The translations under genes were made by a program, and so were the position numbers. Below the pieces are notes generated by a model. The model did not search any database and had not been told where the DNA came from. It worked only from the letters and a program-made list of their open reading frames with translations. 64,000 nucleotides of DNA from Mesorhizobium sp. WSM4904 (GTDB lineage Bacteria > Pseudomonadota > Alphaproteobacteria > Rhizobiales > Rhizobiaceae). The stretch lies in assembly GCF_029674545.1 (NCBI RefSeq), contig NZ_CP121354.1, forward strand, positions 2,489,001 to 2,553,000, read 5' to 3'. Positions 25,536-34,286 of this stretch are shown in pieces. The first letter of the stretch is position 1. Each line of letters starts with the position of its first letter.

Positions 25536-26777
25536 CTATTGGAGAACCAGGTCGGCCTGCAGGGCGCCGGCCGACTTGATGCCTTGCAGGATGGCGATGA
25601 TGCCGTCGGGCTTCACGCCCAGATGGTTGAGGCCGGAAACGAGCGTTTCGAGATCGGGGCCGTCGAGGACGGCAACGCGCGCGTCGGGGCGTGTAGCCTC
25701 GATGGCGGTGAAGGGTTCGATCGCGGTTCGGCCCTTGGAGAAGGGTTCCGGCTGGACCACTTTCGGTGCCTCGGTGATGCGCACCGTGAGCGTGCCGTGG
25801 CTGATCGCCACGCGCGATATCTTGACGTTGTTGCCGATGACGATGGTGCCGGTGCGCTCGTCGATGACGACGCGGGCAGGGGCATCCGACTCGACGACCA
25901 GGTTCTCGATCTCGGCATAAAAGCGTGCGGCGGAGACGTTCTTCGGCCGCCTGATCTGCACGGTGCGGGCGTCGCGCTCGGCGGCGACGCGCATACCGAA
26001 GCGCTGCGATGTGTAGTCGTTGATGGCGTCGGCGATGCGGATGGCGGTCGAGAAATCCGGATTGCGCAATTGCAGCGTGAGCACGCCCTGGTCGTCGAAC
26101 TCGGCGGGCACCGCGCGCTCGACGATGGCGCCGTTCGGCACGCGACCCGCTGTGGGCACGCCTTGCGTCAACTGCTCGGCCTGACCCTTGGCGACGAAGC
26201 CGCCCACGATGACCGAGCCTTGTCCTACGGCATAGATTTCGCCGTCGGCGGCCTTCAGCGGCGTCATCACCAGCGTGCCGCCGGCGAGCGAGGTGGCGTC
26301 ACCCATCGAGGAGACGTCGATGTCGATGCGGGCACCCGACTGGACGAAGGGCGGCATGTTGGCGGTGACGATGACGGCGGCGACGTTCTTGGCGCGCGCG
26401 CTGCCGCCTTCGGTGGCGATGCCGAGATTTTCCAACATGGCGCGGATCGACTGTTCGGTGAACGGCGAGTTGCGCAGGCTGTCGCCGGTTCCGGCCAGGC
26501 CGATGACCAGGCCGTAGCCGACGAGCTGGTTGTCGCGCGCGCTCTGCAACTGGGCTATGTCCTTGATGCGGGCCGCGACCTGGCCGGGCGGCAATGTGCT
26601 CGGCCCCGTCGAGACGCGGAACATGCGCGTGGTGGTGGCCGGATCGTATTCAGGATCGTCGTAGACGCCGCCATTTTTCTGCGCAAGCTCGCGCTTGGCC
26701 TTGGGCGTCAGCCCGTCGGCCAGGGCAGGCTGAAGGCCGATGGCCGCGCTCATCAAAAGGGCGAAAGCGCGCATCAC
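25536..26777 (-). CDS. flgI: flagellar P-ring protein FlgI
   Basis: A 413-residue periplasmic ring protein with a signal peptide (about 1-20, ending QPALADG), then RIKDIAQLQSARDNQLVGYG and LVIGLAGTGDSLRNSPFTEQ, the FlgI core, and GLNHLGVKPDGIIAILQGIK at the C-terminus. It forms the ring in the peptidoglycan layer, assembled with help from FlgA. Its ATG overlaps the flgA stop by 4 bases and motE follows after 8 bases. Confidence 0.96.
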   Translation of the reverse strand: MMRAFALLMSAAIGLQPALADGLTPKAKRELAQKNGGVYDDPEYDPATTTRMFRVSTGPSTLPPGQVAARIKDIAQLQSARDNQLVGYGLVIGLAGTGDSLRNSPFTEQSIRAMLENLGIATEGGSARAKNVAAVIVTANMPPFVQSGARIDIDVSSMGDATSLAGGTLVMTPLKAADGEIYAVGQGSVIVGGFVAKGQAEQLTQGVPTAGRVPNGAIVERAVPAEFDDQGVLTLQLRNPDFSTAIRIADAINDYTSQRFGMRVAAERDARTVQIRRPKNVSAARFYAEIENLVVESDAPARVVIDERTGTIVIGNNVKISRVAISHGTLTVRITEAPKVVQPEPFSKGRTAIEPFTAIEATRPDARVAVLDGPDLETLVSGLNHLGVKPDGIIAILQGIKSAGALQADLVLQ

Positions 26778-27304
26778 GATGCGCCGACCTTGATGGTGCC
26801 GTCGGCCATGACGATGCCGGAAATGATCTTGCCGCTGTCGATGTTGCGGACCTTGATGAGATCGCCGGCGGCGCCTGGCTGCAGGGTGACGCAGGCGGCC
26901 GAAATGGTCAGCGCGCCGGCGGTGAAATAGACCTGCACGGAGGCGCCCTGTTCGACCAGCCAGGCATCGCGAATGGCGGCTACCGGGATGTAGCGGCCGG
27001 GCAGCAGCGTGCGCTTGGCGACCTTGCCCTCCAGTTCCCCCGAGTGCGTCGCCATGCCGTCCGGCTTGTGCTTGCCCGGGACCAGCGTCACCTGCTTCAG
27101 TGCCGCAAGCTCGATGGTCTCGCCGGGGTAGATGACGCGGTTGGGGATCAGTACGGCCTCGCCGACCGCCTGACCGGCGGCGATCTGATTGGCCGACTGC
27201 GTCTGACTGGCCGATTCCTGCGCAAGCGCCGGCGTGCCGCCGGCCACCAGCGCGATGGCCAGCACGGCGCGGCGGAATGCGGGCCAGAGGATCGGCGTCG
27301 CCAT
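26774..27304 (-). CDS. flgA: P-ring assembly chaperone FlgA
   Basis: A 176-residue periplasmic protein with a signal peptide ending PALAQ and a SAF-type beta-clip domain: LIPNRVIYPGETIEL, AKRTLLPGRYIPVAAI and VQVYFTAGALTISAACVTLQ, the standard FlgA pattern. It escorts FlgI into the P ring. It lies 5 bases after flgG and overlaps flgI by 4 bases. Confidence 0.93.
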   Translation of the reverse strand: MATPILWPAFRRAVLAIALVAGGTPALAQESASQTQSANQIAAGQAVGEAVLIPNRVIYPGETIELAALKQVTLVPGKHKPDGMATHSGELEGKVAKRTLLPGRYIPVAAIRDAWLVEQGASVQVYFTAGALTISAACVTLQPGAAGDLIKVRNIDSGKIISGIVMADGTIKVGAS

Positions 27305-27309
27305 CGTCG

Positions 27310-28098
27310 TTACCTGATGTTCTTGGAGACCACCGAGGCCATGTCGTCGGCGGCCTGGATGACCTTGGAGTTCATTTCATAGGCGCGCTGCGCCGAAATC
27401 AGCTCGGTGATTTCCTTGACCGGATCGACGTTGGAGGACTCCAGATAACCTTGCTCGATCGTGGCGAAGCCGGGATCGCCGGGAACGCCGACATTGGCCG
27501 GACCGGAAGCGGCGGTCTCCTGGAACAGGTTGTCGCCGAGCGGCGCCAGGCCCGCCTCATTGGCGAAGTTCGCGATCTGGAGCTGGCCGAGAAGCTGGAG
27601 GTTGGTCTGGCCGTCGATTCGGGCAAAGACCTGTCCGGTCTTGTTGACGATCACCTCGACCGCGTCGGTCGGCACGGTGATCGCCGGGATGACGCTGGCG
27701 CCGTCGACGGTGACGAGCTGCCCGGTGGCGTTGGTGTTGAAGGCGCCGGCGCGGGAATAGAGCGTGCCGCCGTCGGCGCCCTCGATCTGGAACCAGCCCC
27801 TGCCGGTCAGCGCCAGATCGAAGCTATTGCCGGTGCTGGTCAGCTCGCCCTGCGTGTGGACGTTGCGCACGGCGGTCGTCTTGACGCCAAGGCCGATCGA
27901 GACGCCCTCGGGCACCAGCGAGGTGTTGGAGCGATTGGGCACGCCCTGCGTGCGGTCGACCTGGTAGAGCAGGTCCGAGAATTCGGCCCGCGCCCGCTTG
28001 TAGCCGGTGGTGTTGATGTTGGCGATGTTGTTGGCGATGACTTCCAGATTGGTCTGCTGGGCGTTCATGCCGGTCGCGGCGATGGCAAGGGCTTTCAT
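27310..28098 (-). CDS. flgG: distal rod protein FlgG
   Basis: A 262-residue rod protein. [20 protein letters not shown] and [18 protein letters not shown] at the N-terminus and [20 protein letters not shown] with [18 protein letters not shown] at the C-terminus are diagnostic for FlgG, and length is exactly that of the family. It forms the distal rod. It lies between fliE (9 bases upstream) and flgA. Confidence 0.97.
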   Translation of the reverse strand: MKALAIAATGMNAQQTNLEVIANNIANINTTGYKRARAEFSDLLYQVDRTQGVPNRSNTSLVPEGVSIGLGVKTTAVRNVHTQGELTSTGNSFDLALTGRGWFQIEGADGGTLYSRAGAFNTNATGQLVTVDGASVIPAITVPTDAVEVIVNKTGQVFARIDGQTNLQLLGQLQIANFANEAGLAPLGDNLFQETAASGPANVGVPGDPGFATIEQGYLESSNVDPVKEITELISAQRAYEMNSKVIQAADDMASVVSKNIR

Positions 28099-28107
28099 GT
28101 CGCGGTC

Positions 28108-28437
28108 CTAGATACTCATGCGGCTGATTTCGAGATAGGCCGAGACGACCTTGTCGCGGATGGCGATGGTCGTCTGCAGGGCCTGCTGAGCGCTCAGCAC
28201 CGCATCGACCACCTGGCGGGTGTCGGCATCGCCCTTGAGCGCCTGGATCGACATCTGCTCGGCATTCTGCAGCGTGTTGACGGTCTTCGTCGCGGCGTGG
28301 CTGAGGATTTCGGCGAAGCTGCTGCCGACGCTCTCGCTCGCCTGTGTCCCGACACCGCCCTGAAGCAGGCCGGGCGAAGCGGCCTCCGCGCCGTCGATTG
28401 TCGGTTTGAACTGGAGTGCCCCGATACCGCCGATCAT
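28108..28437 (-). CDS. fliE: flagellar hook-basal body protein FliE
   Basis: A 109-residue protein with the helical FliE C-terminus: SFAEILSHAATKTVNTLQNA, MSIQALKGDADTRQVVDAVL and IRDKVVSAYLEISRMSI. It joins the MS ring to the rod. Its ATG shares one base with the flgC stop (TAATG), so the two are coupled. Confidence 0.94.
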   Translation of the reverse strand: MIGGIGALQFKPTIDGAEAASPGLLQGGVGTQASESVGSSFAEILSHAATKTVNTLQNAEQMSIQALKGDADTRQVVDAVLSAQQALQTTIAIRDKVVSAYLEISRMSI

Positions 28438-28853
28438 TACTGGTTCCTCATCAGGTCGATGGTCATGGAAATCAGATCGCGAGCCTGCTTGATGACCTGC
28501 AGGTTGGCCTCATAGGAGCGGTTCGCCTCGCTCATGTCCGCCATTTCGACCAGCACGTTGACGTTGGGCATCTTCACGTAGCCCTTTTCGTCGGCGGCTT
28601 CGTTGCCAGGCTGGAACTCGATCGGGAAGTCCGACGGGTCGCGCGCGATCGAGCTCACCTCGACCAGCGAACCGCCGCTGGCGCGGTCGAGCTCGGACTG
28701 GAAGGTGATCGTCTTGCGCCGATAGGGATCGGCGCCCGGCGTGTTGCCCGTCGACTGCGCGTTGGCGAGGTTTTCCGACACCACGCGCAGGCGCTCCGAC
28801 TGGGCGCCAAGGCCGGATGCCGCGACTTTGAGGGCTGCGGTCAGCGCATCCAT
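28437..28853 (-). CDS. flgC: proximal rod protein FlgC
   Basis: A 138-residue rod protein, starting [20 protein letters not shown] with [20 protein letters not shown], and ending [20 protein letters not shown], the FlgC pattern and length. The start at 28853 lies 2 bases after the flgB stop; a longer upstream frame overlaps flgB and is not conserved in character. It forms part of the proximal rod. Confidence 0.96.
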   Translation of the reverse strand: MDALTAALKVAASGLGAQSERLRVVSENLANAQSTGNTPGADPYRRKTITFQSELDRASGGSLVEVSSIARDPSDFPIEFQPGNEAADEKGYVKMPNVNVLVEMADMSEANRSYEANLQVIKQARDLISMTIDLMRNQ

Positions 28854-28855
28854 GG

Positions 28856-29236
28856 TCAGCTCTTCACCACCATCGTCATCATCGAATGGAAGGCTTTGAC
28901 GATCGCCGTGTTGAGCTCGAAGGAGCGGCGCACTTCGCCGGCCTTCATCAACTCGTCCTCGACCACCACCGTGTTCTTCGACGGCATGATCGAGCCGGTG
29001 GGTTCCTCCGGCTTGACGTTGAAGCCCGCATTGGTCGTCGCGGCGCCGAGATGACCGGCCTGGGTAGCGGCCAGCGTCACCGCAGTGCGGTCGAGAACCT
29101 TTTCGAACGGCTCGACATCGTTTGCCGTGTAGCCCGGCGTGTTGGCATTGGCGATGTTGGATGCGATCGCCGACTGGCGCACGGCCAGCCATTGCGACTG
29201 CCGGGCGGCGAGGTCAAAGAGGTTGACGGGTTCCAT
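28856..29236 (-). CDS. flgB: proximal rod protein FlgB
   Basis: A 126-residue rod protein with [40 protein letters not shown] and a C-terminal coil [19 protein letters not shown]. The ATG at 29236 is the first of the conserved protein; an upstream extension of the frame runs into the 219-residue gene. It heads the flgB-flgC-fliE-flgG-flgA-flgI-motE-flgH-fliL-fliP run, with the shared CRCAAG-N10-TA element ending 23 bases upstream. Confidence 0.96.
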   Translation of the reverse strand: MEPVNLFDLAARQSQWLAVRQSAIASNIANANTPGYTANDVEPFEKVLDRTAVTLAATQAGHLGAATTNAGFNVKPEEPTGSIMPSKNTVVVEDELMKAGEVRRSFELNTAIVKAFHSMMTMVVKS

Positions 29237-29259
29237 GGGACTCTCCGGGCGAGTACGCA

Positions 29260-29289
29260 CAAGACTAGGCCGCCAGTCTTGCGCGGACC
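29260..29289 (-). promoter_or_regulatory. shared flagellar promoter-like element upstream of flgB
   Basis: On the minus strand it reads CGCGCAAG, ten bases, then TAGTCTTG. It is the closest match to the flgE and fliF elements and ends 23 bases before the flgB ATG. Confidence 0.6.
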
Positions 29290-29325
29290 TTGCGCGGAAC
29301 GAGCCGGCGGCCCGTCGCGGCGCAA

Positions 29326-29985
29326 TCACCTGGAAAGCTGGATCACCTTGTCGGCGTCGGTGACGATCACCCATTTGCCGCCGCGCTGCTCGATCGAGGC
29401 GACGCGACTGGAATCGGGCAGGACAGAGCCGCGCTGGACGATCCAGAGGCCGGTATCGTCCTCGATCATGGCGCGGCCGTTGGCGACATGCACCATCTTG
29501 AATTCCGCCGCCGCGGCCGGGAACGGCTGGTCGCCAGGCACCGGGGCGGGTTCGTCCTGCTGCACCGTTCCGGTGGCAAGCAGGTCGATATCGGCGTTGG
29601 GAACGTCCTTGGCCGTCAGCGGTGCGCTGGGTTCGGCCGCGACGCCGCCGCCCTCGCGACCGGAATTGCTGCCGCTGCCGCCAAACCTGATGGCCTGCAC
29701 GCCGAACTGCTCCTGGTTGAAGAAGATGTACCAGGGAAACAGCGCGCAGATCAGGCCAAGCGTGATGCCGAGCGCGGCGACGACGAAGTCGCTGCGCCGG
29801 TCCGCCTTCCTGTCGGCCATGCGTGGGAACTGGGCCGGCGGCGGCTTCGGCCATTCCACCTTCGGGAACAGGCCGTTGATGAGCGAATCGCGGCTGGCTT
29901 CGGCCTCCTCGGCGGCCTTGGCCTCGGCGATCATCTCGCGCAGCAGGCGCTCCGTCTGCTGCAGCTCAGTCTCCTTGATCGCCAT
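29326..29985 (-). CDS. conserved flagellar-cluster membrane protein of unknown function
   Basis: A 219-residue protein I do not recognise by name. It begins with a charged helix likely to coil (TELQQTERLLREMIAEAKA), has one membrane helix near 68-90 (VVAALGITLGLICALFPWYI), a Gly/Ser/Pro linker, and a small beta-rich C-terminal domain with GLWIVQRGSVLPDSSRVASI that would lie in the periplasm. Its start lies 20 bases inside fliI and the flgB promoter element follows its stop. Position and topology suggest a basal-body or export accessory protein; the N-terminal coil next to fliI also invites comparison with FliJ, but the membrane helix argues against that. Confidence 0.85.
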   Translation of the reverse strand: MAIKETELQQTERLLREMIAEAKAAEEAEASRDSLINGLFPKVEWPKPPPAQFPRMADRKADRRSDFVVAALGITLGLICALFPWYIFFNQEQFGVQAIRFGGSGSNSGREGGGVAAEPSAPLTAKDVPNADIDLLATGTVQQDEPAPVPGDQPFPAAAAEFKMVHVANGRAMIEDDTGLWIVQRGSVLPDSSRVASIEQRGGKWVIVTDADKVIQLSR

Positions 29986-31372
29986 TTGGCTTCCCCTTGA
30001 GATGGCGGGCGAGGTCGGCGAACGGATCGGCCGAAGCGCGATCCCTCGGCGATTGGGTGAGCGCTTCGTAGATCAGCGGCACCTGGCGCACGGCGATGTC
30101 GAGCTCGGCGTCGGCGCCGCCCTGATAGGCGCCGAGCAGGCGGATGTCGCGTGTGTCCTCGAAGCGCGCGATCATCGACTTCAGCCTGGTCACCAGCAGG
30201 CGCTGCTCCGCGCTCCAGGCCTTGTCGGCGAGACGCGAGATCGACGACAGCGGATTGACCGGCGGGTAGCGCCCCTGCTCGGCGATCGCGCGATCAAGCA
30301 CGACATGGCCGTCGAGGATGCCGCGCACCGAATCGGCCACTGGATCGTTGTGGTCGTCGCCGTCGACGAGAACCGAGATGATGGCGGTGATAGAACCTTT
30401 GCCCTCAGCGCCCGGGCCCGCGCGTTCGAGCAGCTTCGGCAAATCGGTGAAGACCGAGGCCGGGTAGCCGCGCGCTACCGGCGGCTCGCCGGTTCCGGTC
30501 GCCACCTCGCGCAGCGCATGGGCAAAGCGGGTGATGGAATCCAGCACCAGCAGCACGCGATGGCCCTGGTCGCGGAAATGCTCGGCCACACACATGGCGG
30601 TATCGGGCGCGCGCCGGCGCATCATGGCGCTTTCGTCGCTGGTGGCGACGACGGCAACGGTCTTGGCCATGCTGTCGGCGCCGATTGTGTCCTCGAGGAA
30701 TTCGCGCACCTCGCGGCCGCGCTCGCCGATCAGCGCGACGACGACGGTGTCGAAAGCCTCGGCGCCGGCGAGCATGGCAAGCAGCGTCGACTTGCCGACG
30801 CCGGAGCCGGCGAAGATGCCGAGCCGCTGACCGAAGCAGAGCGGGGTGAAGATATCGATCACCCGCACGCCAGTGAGGAAGCCCGTGCCGACGCGCTGGC
30901 GGGCCATGGCGCCGGGCGTCTGTGTGTCGGTGCCATCGGCGGCATTGGGCCTGATCAGCGGCGGACCGCCGTCGATGACGCGGGTCAGCGCGTCGATGGC
31001 GCGCCCGCGCCAGGAAAGATGCGGCGTGACGGAAAGCGGGCCGCGCCGGAACACGGCATCGCCGATGCCGGCATCGGCATTGCGCTCGAACGGCGCCACG
31101 ACGACCTCGTCGCGGCCTATTCTGACGATCTCGCCGCGGCGCGTGCCGGCCTTGCCGCGCTGCTCGACGATGTCGCCGAGCCTTGCGATGTCGGAGAGGC
31201 CGCGCACCTTGTAATGGGTGGGCGAAATCTCGACCACGCGGCCGCCGCGGCTGAGCAATGTCTGCGGATTGTCGAACCGCCGCCAGACGCGTTCGAGCGC
31301 CGCCAGCCGATCGGTCTGACCGGCCTCGGCAAACCTCTCTGGCGCGCGGAGCAGGGACGAGCCGGTCGCCAT
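29966..31372 (-). CDS. fliI: flagellum-specific export ATPase FliI
   Basis: A 468-residue F1-beta-like ATPase. Walker A is GIFAGSGVGKSTLL and Walker B is VLLVLDSITRFAHALRE; GRYPPVNPLSSISRL and LGAYQGGADAELD are FliI/YscN signatures. It powers unfolding and delivery of substrates to the export gate. It lies 4 bases after flgF, and its end overlaps the unknown 219-residue gene by 20 bases. Confidence 0.97.
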   Translation of the reverse strand: MATGSSLLRAPERFAEAGQTDRLAALERVWRRFDNPQTLLSRGGRVVEISPTHYKVRGLSDIARLGDIVEQRGKAGTRRGEIVRIGRDEVVVAPFERNADAGIGDAVFRRGPLSVTPHLSWRGRAIDALTRVIDGGPPLIRPNAADGTDTQTPGAMARQRVGTGFLTGVRVIDIFTPLCFGQRLGIFAGSGVGKSTLLAMLAGAEAFDTVVVALIGERGREVREFLEDTIGADSMAKTVAVVATSDESAMMRRRAPDTAMCVAEHFRDQGHRVLLVLDSITRFAHALREVATGTGEPPVARGYPASVFTDLPKLLERAGPGAEGKGSITAIISVLVDGDDHNDPVADSVRGILDGHVVLDRAIAEQGRYPPVNPLSSISRLADKAWSAEQRLLVTRLKSMIARFEDTRDIRLLGAYQGGADAELDIAVRQVPLIYEALTQSPRDRASADPFADLARHLKGKPNGDQGD

Positions 31373-31376
31373 CTCG

Positions 31377-32099
31377 CTACTTCGAGCCGAGCGTCTTGAT
31401 CGCGTCGTCGGTGGAGGAAGCGCTCTGCCGGATCAGCGCAGCGGTGTTCTCGAAGGCGCGCTGCACCTGGATCAGCCGTGTCATCTCCAGCACCGGATTG
31501 ACGTTGGATTCTTCCAGGAAGCCTTGCGCGACGCCGACATCGGAACGATCCGTGACCGGTTCGGGGGCACGCGCGGGCACGATGCCAGAATTGCCGTAAC
31601 GGACAAAATTGTCGCCGGGATCGAACTGATAGACACCGATGGCGCCGACAAGCTGGTCGTTCTGCCTGAGCGAGCCGTCGGCGCCGGCCTTTGGCGGGCC
31701 GTTGCGCGGATCGAGCTGGATCGGCGCGCCGCCGCCGTCCAGCACGGGATAGCCTTCGATCGACATCAGCTCGCCGTTCTCGTTCATGGAGAAGCGGCCG
31801 TCGCGGGTCATCACCGTTCCGGCCGGCGTCTCGATGGCGAACCATGCGTCGCCCTGGATAGCGAAGTCGAAAGGATTGCCGGTTTCGGTCAGCGAGCCGT
31901 GCGCGGTGGAAAGATAGGTCTTGCCCGAAGAGGCGAAGGAGACCGACTTCGGCCCGGTGCCGGAGACGACGTCCTCGAACTTTACGCCGGTGGCGCGAAA
32001 GCCGATGGTCGAGGCATTGGCGACATTGTCGGCGATGGTGTCGAGACGGCGCTCGAGCGCGATCTGCGAGGAGAGGGCAACGTAAAGACTGTCCTGCAT
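31377..32099 (-). CDS. flgF: proximal rod protein FlgF
   Basis: A 240-residue rod protein with LYVALSSQIALERRLDTIAD, NVANASTIGFRATGVKFEDV at the N-terminus and FLEESNVNPVLEMTRLIQVQ with RAFENTAALIRQSASSTDDA at the C-terminus, the FlgF branch of the rod family. It starts 7 bases after the DUF1217 gene and precedes fliI by 4 bases. Confidence 0.95.
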   Translation of the reverse strand: MQDSLYVALSSQIALERRLDTIADNVANASTIGFRATGVKFEDVVSGTGPKSVSFASSGKTYLSTAHGSLTETGNPFDFAIQGDAWFAIETPAGTVMTRDGRFSMNENGELMSIEGYPVLDGGGAPIQLDPRNGPPKAGADGSLRQNDQLVGAIGVYQFDPGDNFVRYGNSGIVPARAPEPVTDRSDVGVAQGFLEESNVNPVLEMTRLIQVQRAFENTAALIRQSASSTDDAIKTLGSK

Positions 32100-32106
32100 G
32101 GTGTTC

Positions 32107-33228
32107 TCAGAACTTCAGCTTCTGCATGGCCATCATCAGGTCGGTGGAGATGCCCACCGTGAGCGGCTGCGCGAAGAGCACGCTGACCGATGTCACGGCC
32201 GTCGAGGTCGGGTTGTTGATCTCATACATGCTGGTGAAGCGGGTCAGGAACTTGCCGAGCTTCTCGGGATCGGTGAAATCCGAGATGTCGAGCTTCTGCT
32301 CGAACAGCTGCGCCTGCTTGTCGATGTCGGCCGTGGCAAAGGAATCGGGCAGGCCGAGCGCGGTGCGCACCACGCTGGCTAAAGCGGTGTCGGCGAGCAC
32401 GTCGTACCAGCTGGTGATGTCCGGGGCCTTGCGCTCGAAATAAAGCGCCAGCCGGACGCCCTCGTTGGTCTTGCCGGCGTCTTCCTCCAGCGTCTGGCGC
32501 ATGTATTTGTCGACCGTCGGCTGCTGGGCCGGAACGTAGGTGGTGGCGTTCTCGCCGTACTGCTCGAAGTTGAAGGCCGAGGCCAGCGCCGCATAGGCCG
32601 GGTTAGTCTGTTTGTTGGCGACGCTGTCGGGGTCGCGCACGCCGCCTTGCAGGACTTGCTTGATGAGATCCTTGTCTTCGGTCGCCGAATCGAGGCCGAA
32701 GGCCGCCAGCGCGTAGGTGTAGAGCCGGCTGTTGCCCATCAGATCGTCGACGGACTTCACCTTGGTGATGTTGGCCAGGTAGTAGGTCGTCTCGCCCTTC
32801 ACATAGTCCGAATTCGGTTCGAGGCCGGCGATCTGCGCCTGGATGGCGTAGTTCTTCGTTACCAGCTGCTGCGCCTTGTTGTAGACGGTCGCATCGGCGC
32901 CATTGGCGGCGAAGTTGAAGGCGGCGACGAACTCGGCGTAGCGCTTGTCGGTGAGCTTGTTGGCGAAGCTGTTGGGATCGGAAACGCCTTCCTTCAGCGC
33001 CTTGACCATGAAGGCCTTGGCATAGTCCATGTCCTCCAGCCCGTAGGCCTTCATGGCGTATTTGAACAAGCGGTCGTTGTTGACGAAATCGTCGATCGAT
33101 TTCACCTTGGTGATGTTGGCCAGATAATATTTGGTATCGCGATCGACCGTCGGCTGTTGCTCGATACGGTCGATCGACTTGTTGATCTCTTTCACGATCA
33201 ACTGGTAGCTGGTGTAGGTATTGAGCAA
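32107..33228 (-). CDS. DUF1217 flagellar-cluster protein with internal repeats
   Basis: A 373-residue protein of the DUF1217 type found in rhizobial flagellar clusters; no function is established to my knowledge. It contains two closely similar blocks of about 80 residues: both start with YYLANITKVKS, include RLFKYAMKAYGLED / RLYTYALAAFGLDS, and continue SDPNSFANKL / RDPDSVANKQ. A third, worn block (ASVVRTALGLPDSF, FTDPEKLGKFLTRF) follows near 275-330. There is no signal peptide or membrane helix. It is the first gene before flgF-fliI, divergent from motA, with the shared promoter-like element 29 bases upstream, so it is probably expressed with the basal body and may be an exported axial protein or a chaperone. 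Confidence 0.9.
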   Translation of the reverse strand: MLNTYTSYQLIVKEINKSIDRIEQQPTVDRDTKYYLANITKVKSIDDFVNNDRLFKYAMKAYGLEDMDYAKAFMVKALKEGVSDPNSFANKLTDKRYAEFVAAFNFAANGADATVYNKAQQLVTKNYAIQAQIAGLEPNSDYVKGETTYYLANITKVKSVDDLMGNSRLYTYALAAFGLDSATEDKDLIKQVLQGGVRDPDSVANKQTNPAYAALASAFNFEQYGENATTYVPAQQPTVDKYMRQTLEEDAGKTNEGVRLALYFERKAPDITSWYDVLADTALASVVRTALGLPDSFATADIDKQAQLFEQKLDISDFTDPEKLGKFLTRFTSMYEINNPTSTAVTSVSVLFAQPLTVGISTDLMMAMQKLKF

Positions 33229-33257
33229 AGGACACGCCTCCGGCCGAAGCTATCCCG

Positions 33258-33287
33258 GCACGATAAGCTGACTTCCTTGCGCGAAAC
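33258..33287 (-). promoter_or_regulatory. shared flagellar promoter-like element upstream of the DUF1217-flgF-fliI unit
   Basis: On the minus strand it reads TCGCGCAAG, ten bases, then TATCG. It is the weakest of the five at flanking positions but keeps CGCAAG, the G two bases before the -10-like block and TA. It ends 29 bases before the start. Confidence 0.5.
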
Positions 33288-33315
33288 TGAATCGCGTCCA
33301 TGGGCTTCGATTCAA

Positions 33316-33345
33316 GCCTCACACAAGGCACGAGGACTATCCCTG
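33316..33345 (+). promoter_or_regulatory. shared flagellar promoter-like element upstream of motA
   Basis: Reads CCTCACACAAG, ten bases, then TATCC on the plus strand. It is gap-free with the flgE element (about 19 of 29 positions) and ends 31 bases before the motA start. Confidence 0.55.
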
Positions 33346-33376
33346 ATCCACGACGTGACATGCGGAAGGACCTGTC

Positions 33377-34252
33377 GTGGGTATTCTGATCGGACTTGTA
33401 GTGACGCTCGGCTGCGTTCTCGGCGGCTTCATGGCCATGGGCGGCCATCTGCACGTGCTGCTGCAGCCATGGGAAGCCGTCGTCATCTGCGGCGCGGCGC
33501 TCGGCACCTTCCTCGTCGCCAATCCGATGAAGACGGTCAAGGACACGGGCAAGGGCATTCTCGAAGCCTTCAAGCAGGCCGTGCCGAAGGAACGCGATTA
33601 TCTCGAGACGCTGGGCGTCCTGCACAGCCTGATGCGCGAGTTGCGCTCGAAGTCGCGCAGCGAGGTCGAGGTGCATATCGACAATCCGGAAGAGTCCGCC
33701 ATCTTCCAGGCTTTCCCGACCGTGCTCAAGAACCACGAGCTGACGCATTTCATCTGCGACTATTGCCGCATCATCATCATCGGCAACGCGCGCTCGCACG
33801 AGATCGAGGCGCTGATGGACGAGGAGATCCAGACGATCCGCACCGACAAGCTGAAGGCCTATCACGCGATGGTCGCGGTCGGCGACGGCCTGCCGGCGCT
33901 CGGCATCGTCGCCGCAGTGCTCGGCGTGGTGAAGGCGATGGGCGCGCTCGATCAATCGCCGGAAATCCTCGGCGGCCTGATCGGCGCGGCGCTGGTCGGA
34001 ACCTTCCTCGGCATCTTCCTCTCCTATGCAGTGGTCGGTCCGGTCGCCACCAAGATCAAGACGGTGCGCGAGAAGAAGAATCGCCTCTACATCATCGTCA
34101 AGCAGACGCTGCTCGCCTATATGAACGGCGCCTTGCCGCAGGTCGCCATCGAGTTCGGCCGCAAGACCATCTCGTCCTATGAGCGCCCGACGATCGATGC
34201 CGTCGAGCAGAGTACGATGAACACGGGCAGCGCCGAGAAGAAGGCGGCCTGA
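33377..34252 (+). CDS. motA: flagellar stator protein MotA
   Basis: A 291-residue stator subunit with four membrane helices: starts as [20 protein letters not shown], then [12 protein letters not shown], and later [20 protein letters not shown] and [19 protein letters not shown]. The cytoplasmic loop carries charged residues ([16 protein letters not shown]) that contact FliG. It works with MotB (16412-17848), encoded far away on the other strand. It heads the motA-fliM-fliN-fliG-flhB unit. Confidence 0.96.
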   Translation: MGILIGLVVTLGCVLGGFMAMGGHLHVLLQPWEAVVICGAALGTFLVANPMKTVKDTGKGILEAFKQAVPKERDYLETLGVLHSLMRELRSKSRSEVEVHIDNPEESAIFQAFPTVLKNHELTHFICDYCRIIIIGNARSHEIEALMDEEIQTIRTDKLKAYHAMVAVGDGLPALGIVAAVLGVVKAMGALDQSPEILGGLIGAALVGTFLGIFLSYAVVGPVATKIKTVREKKNRLYIIVKQTLLAYMNGALPQVAIEFGRKTISSYERPTIDAVEQSTMNTGSAEKKAA

Positions 34253-34286
34253 GCATGCAGAATTTCAGCCAGGGCCGCCTGCCGTC

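Noticed and set aside
28886-31399. Plus-strand frame of 837 codons across fliI and flgB
   Set aside because: It is antisense to fliI and neighbours and has no recognisable domain.
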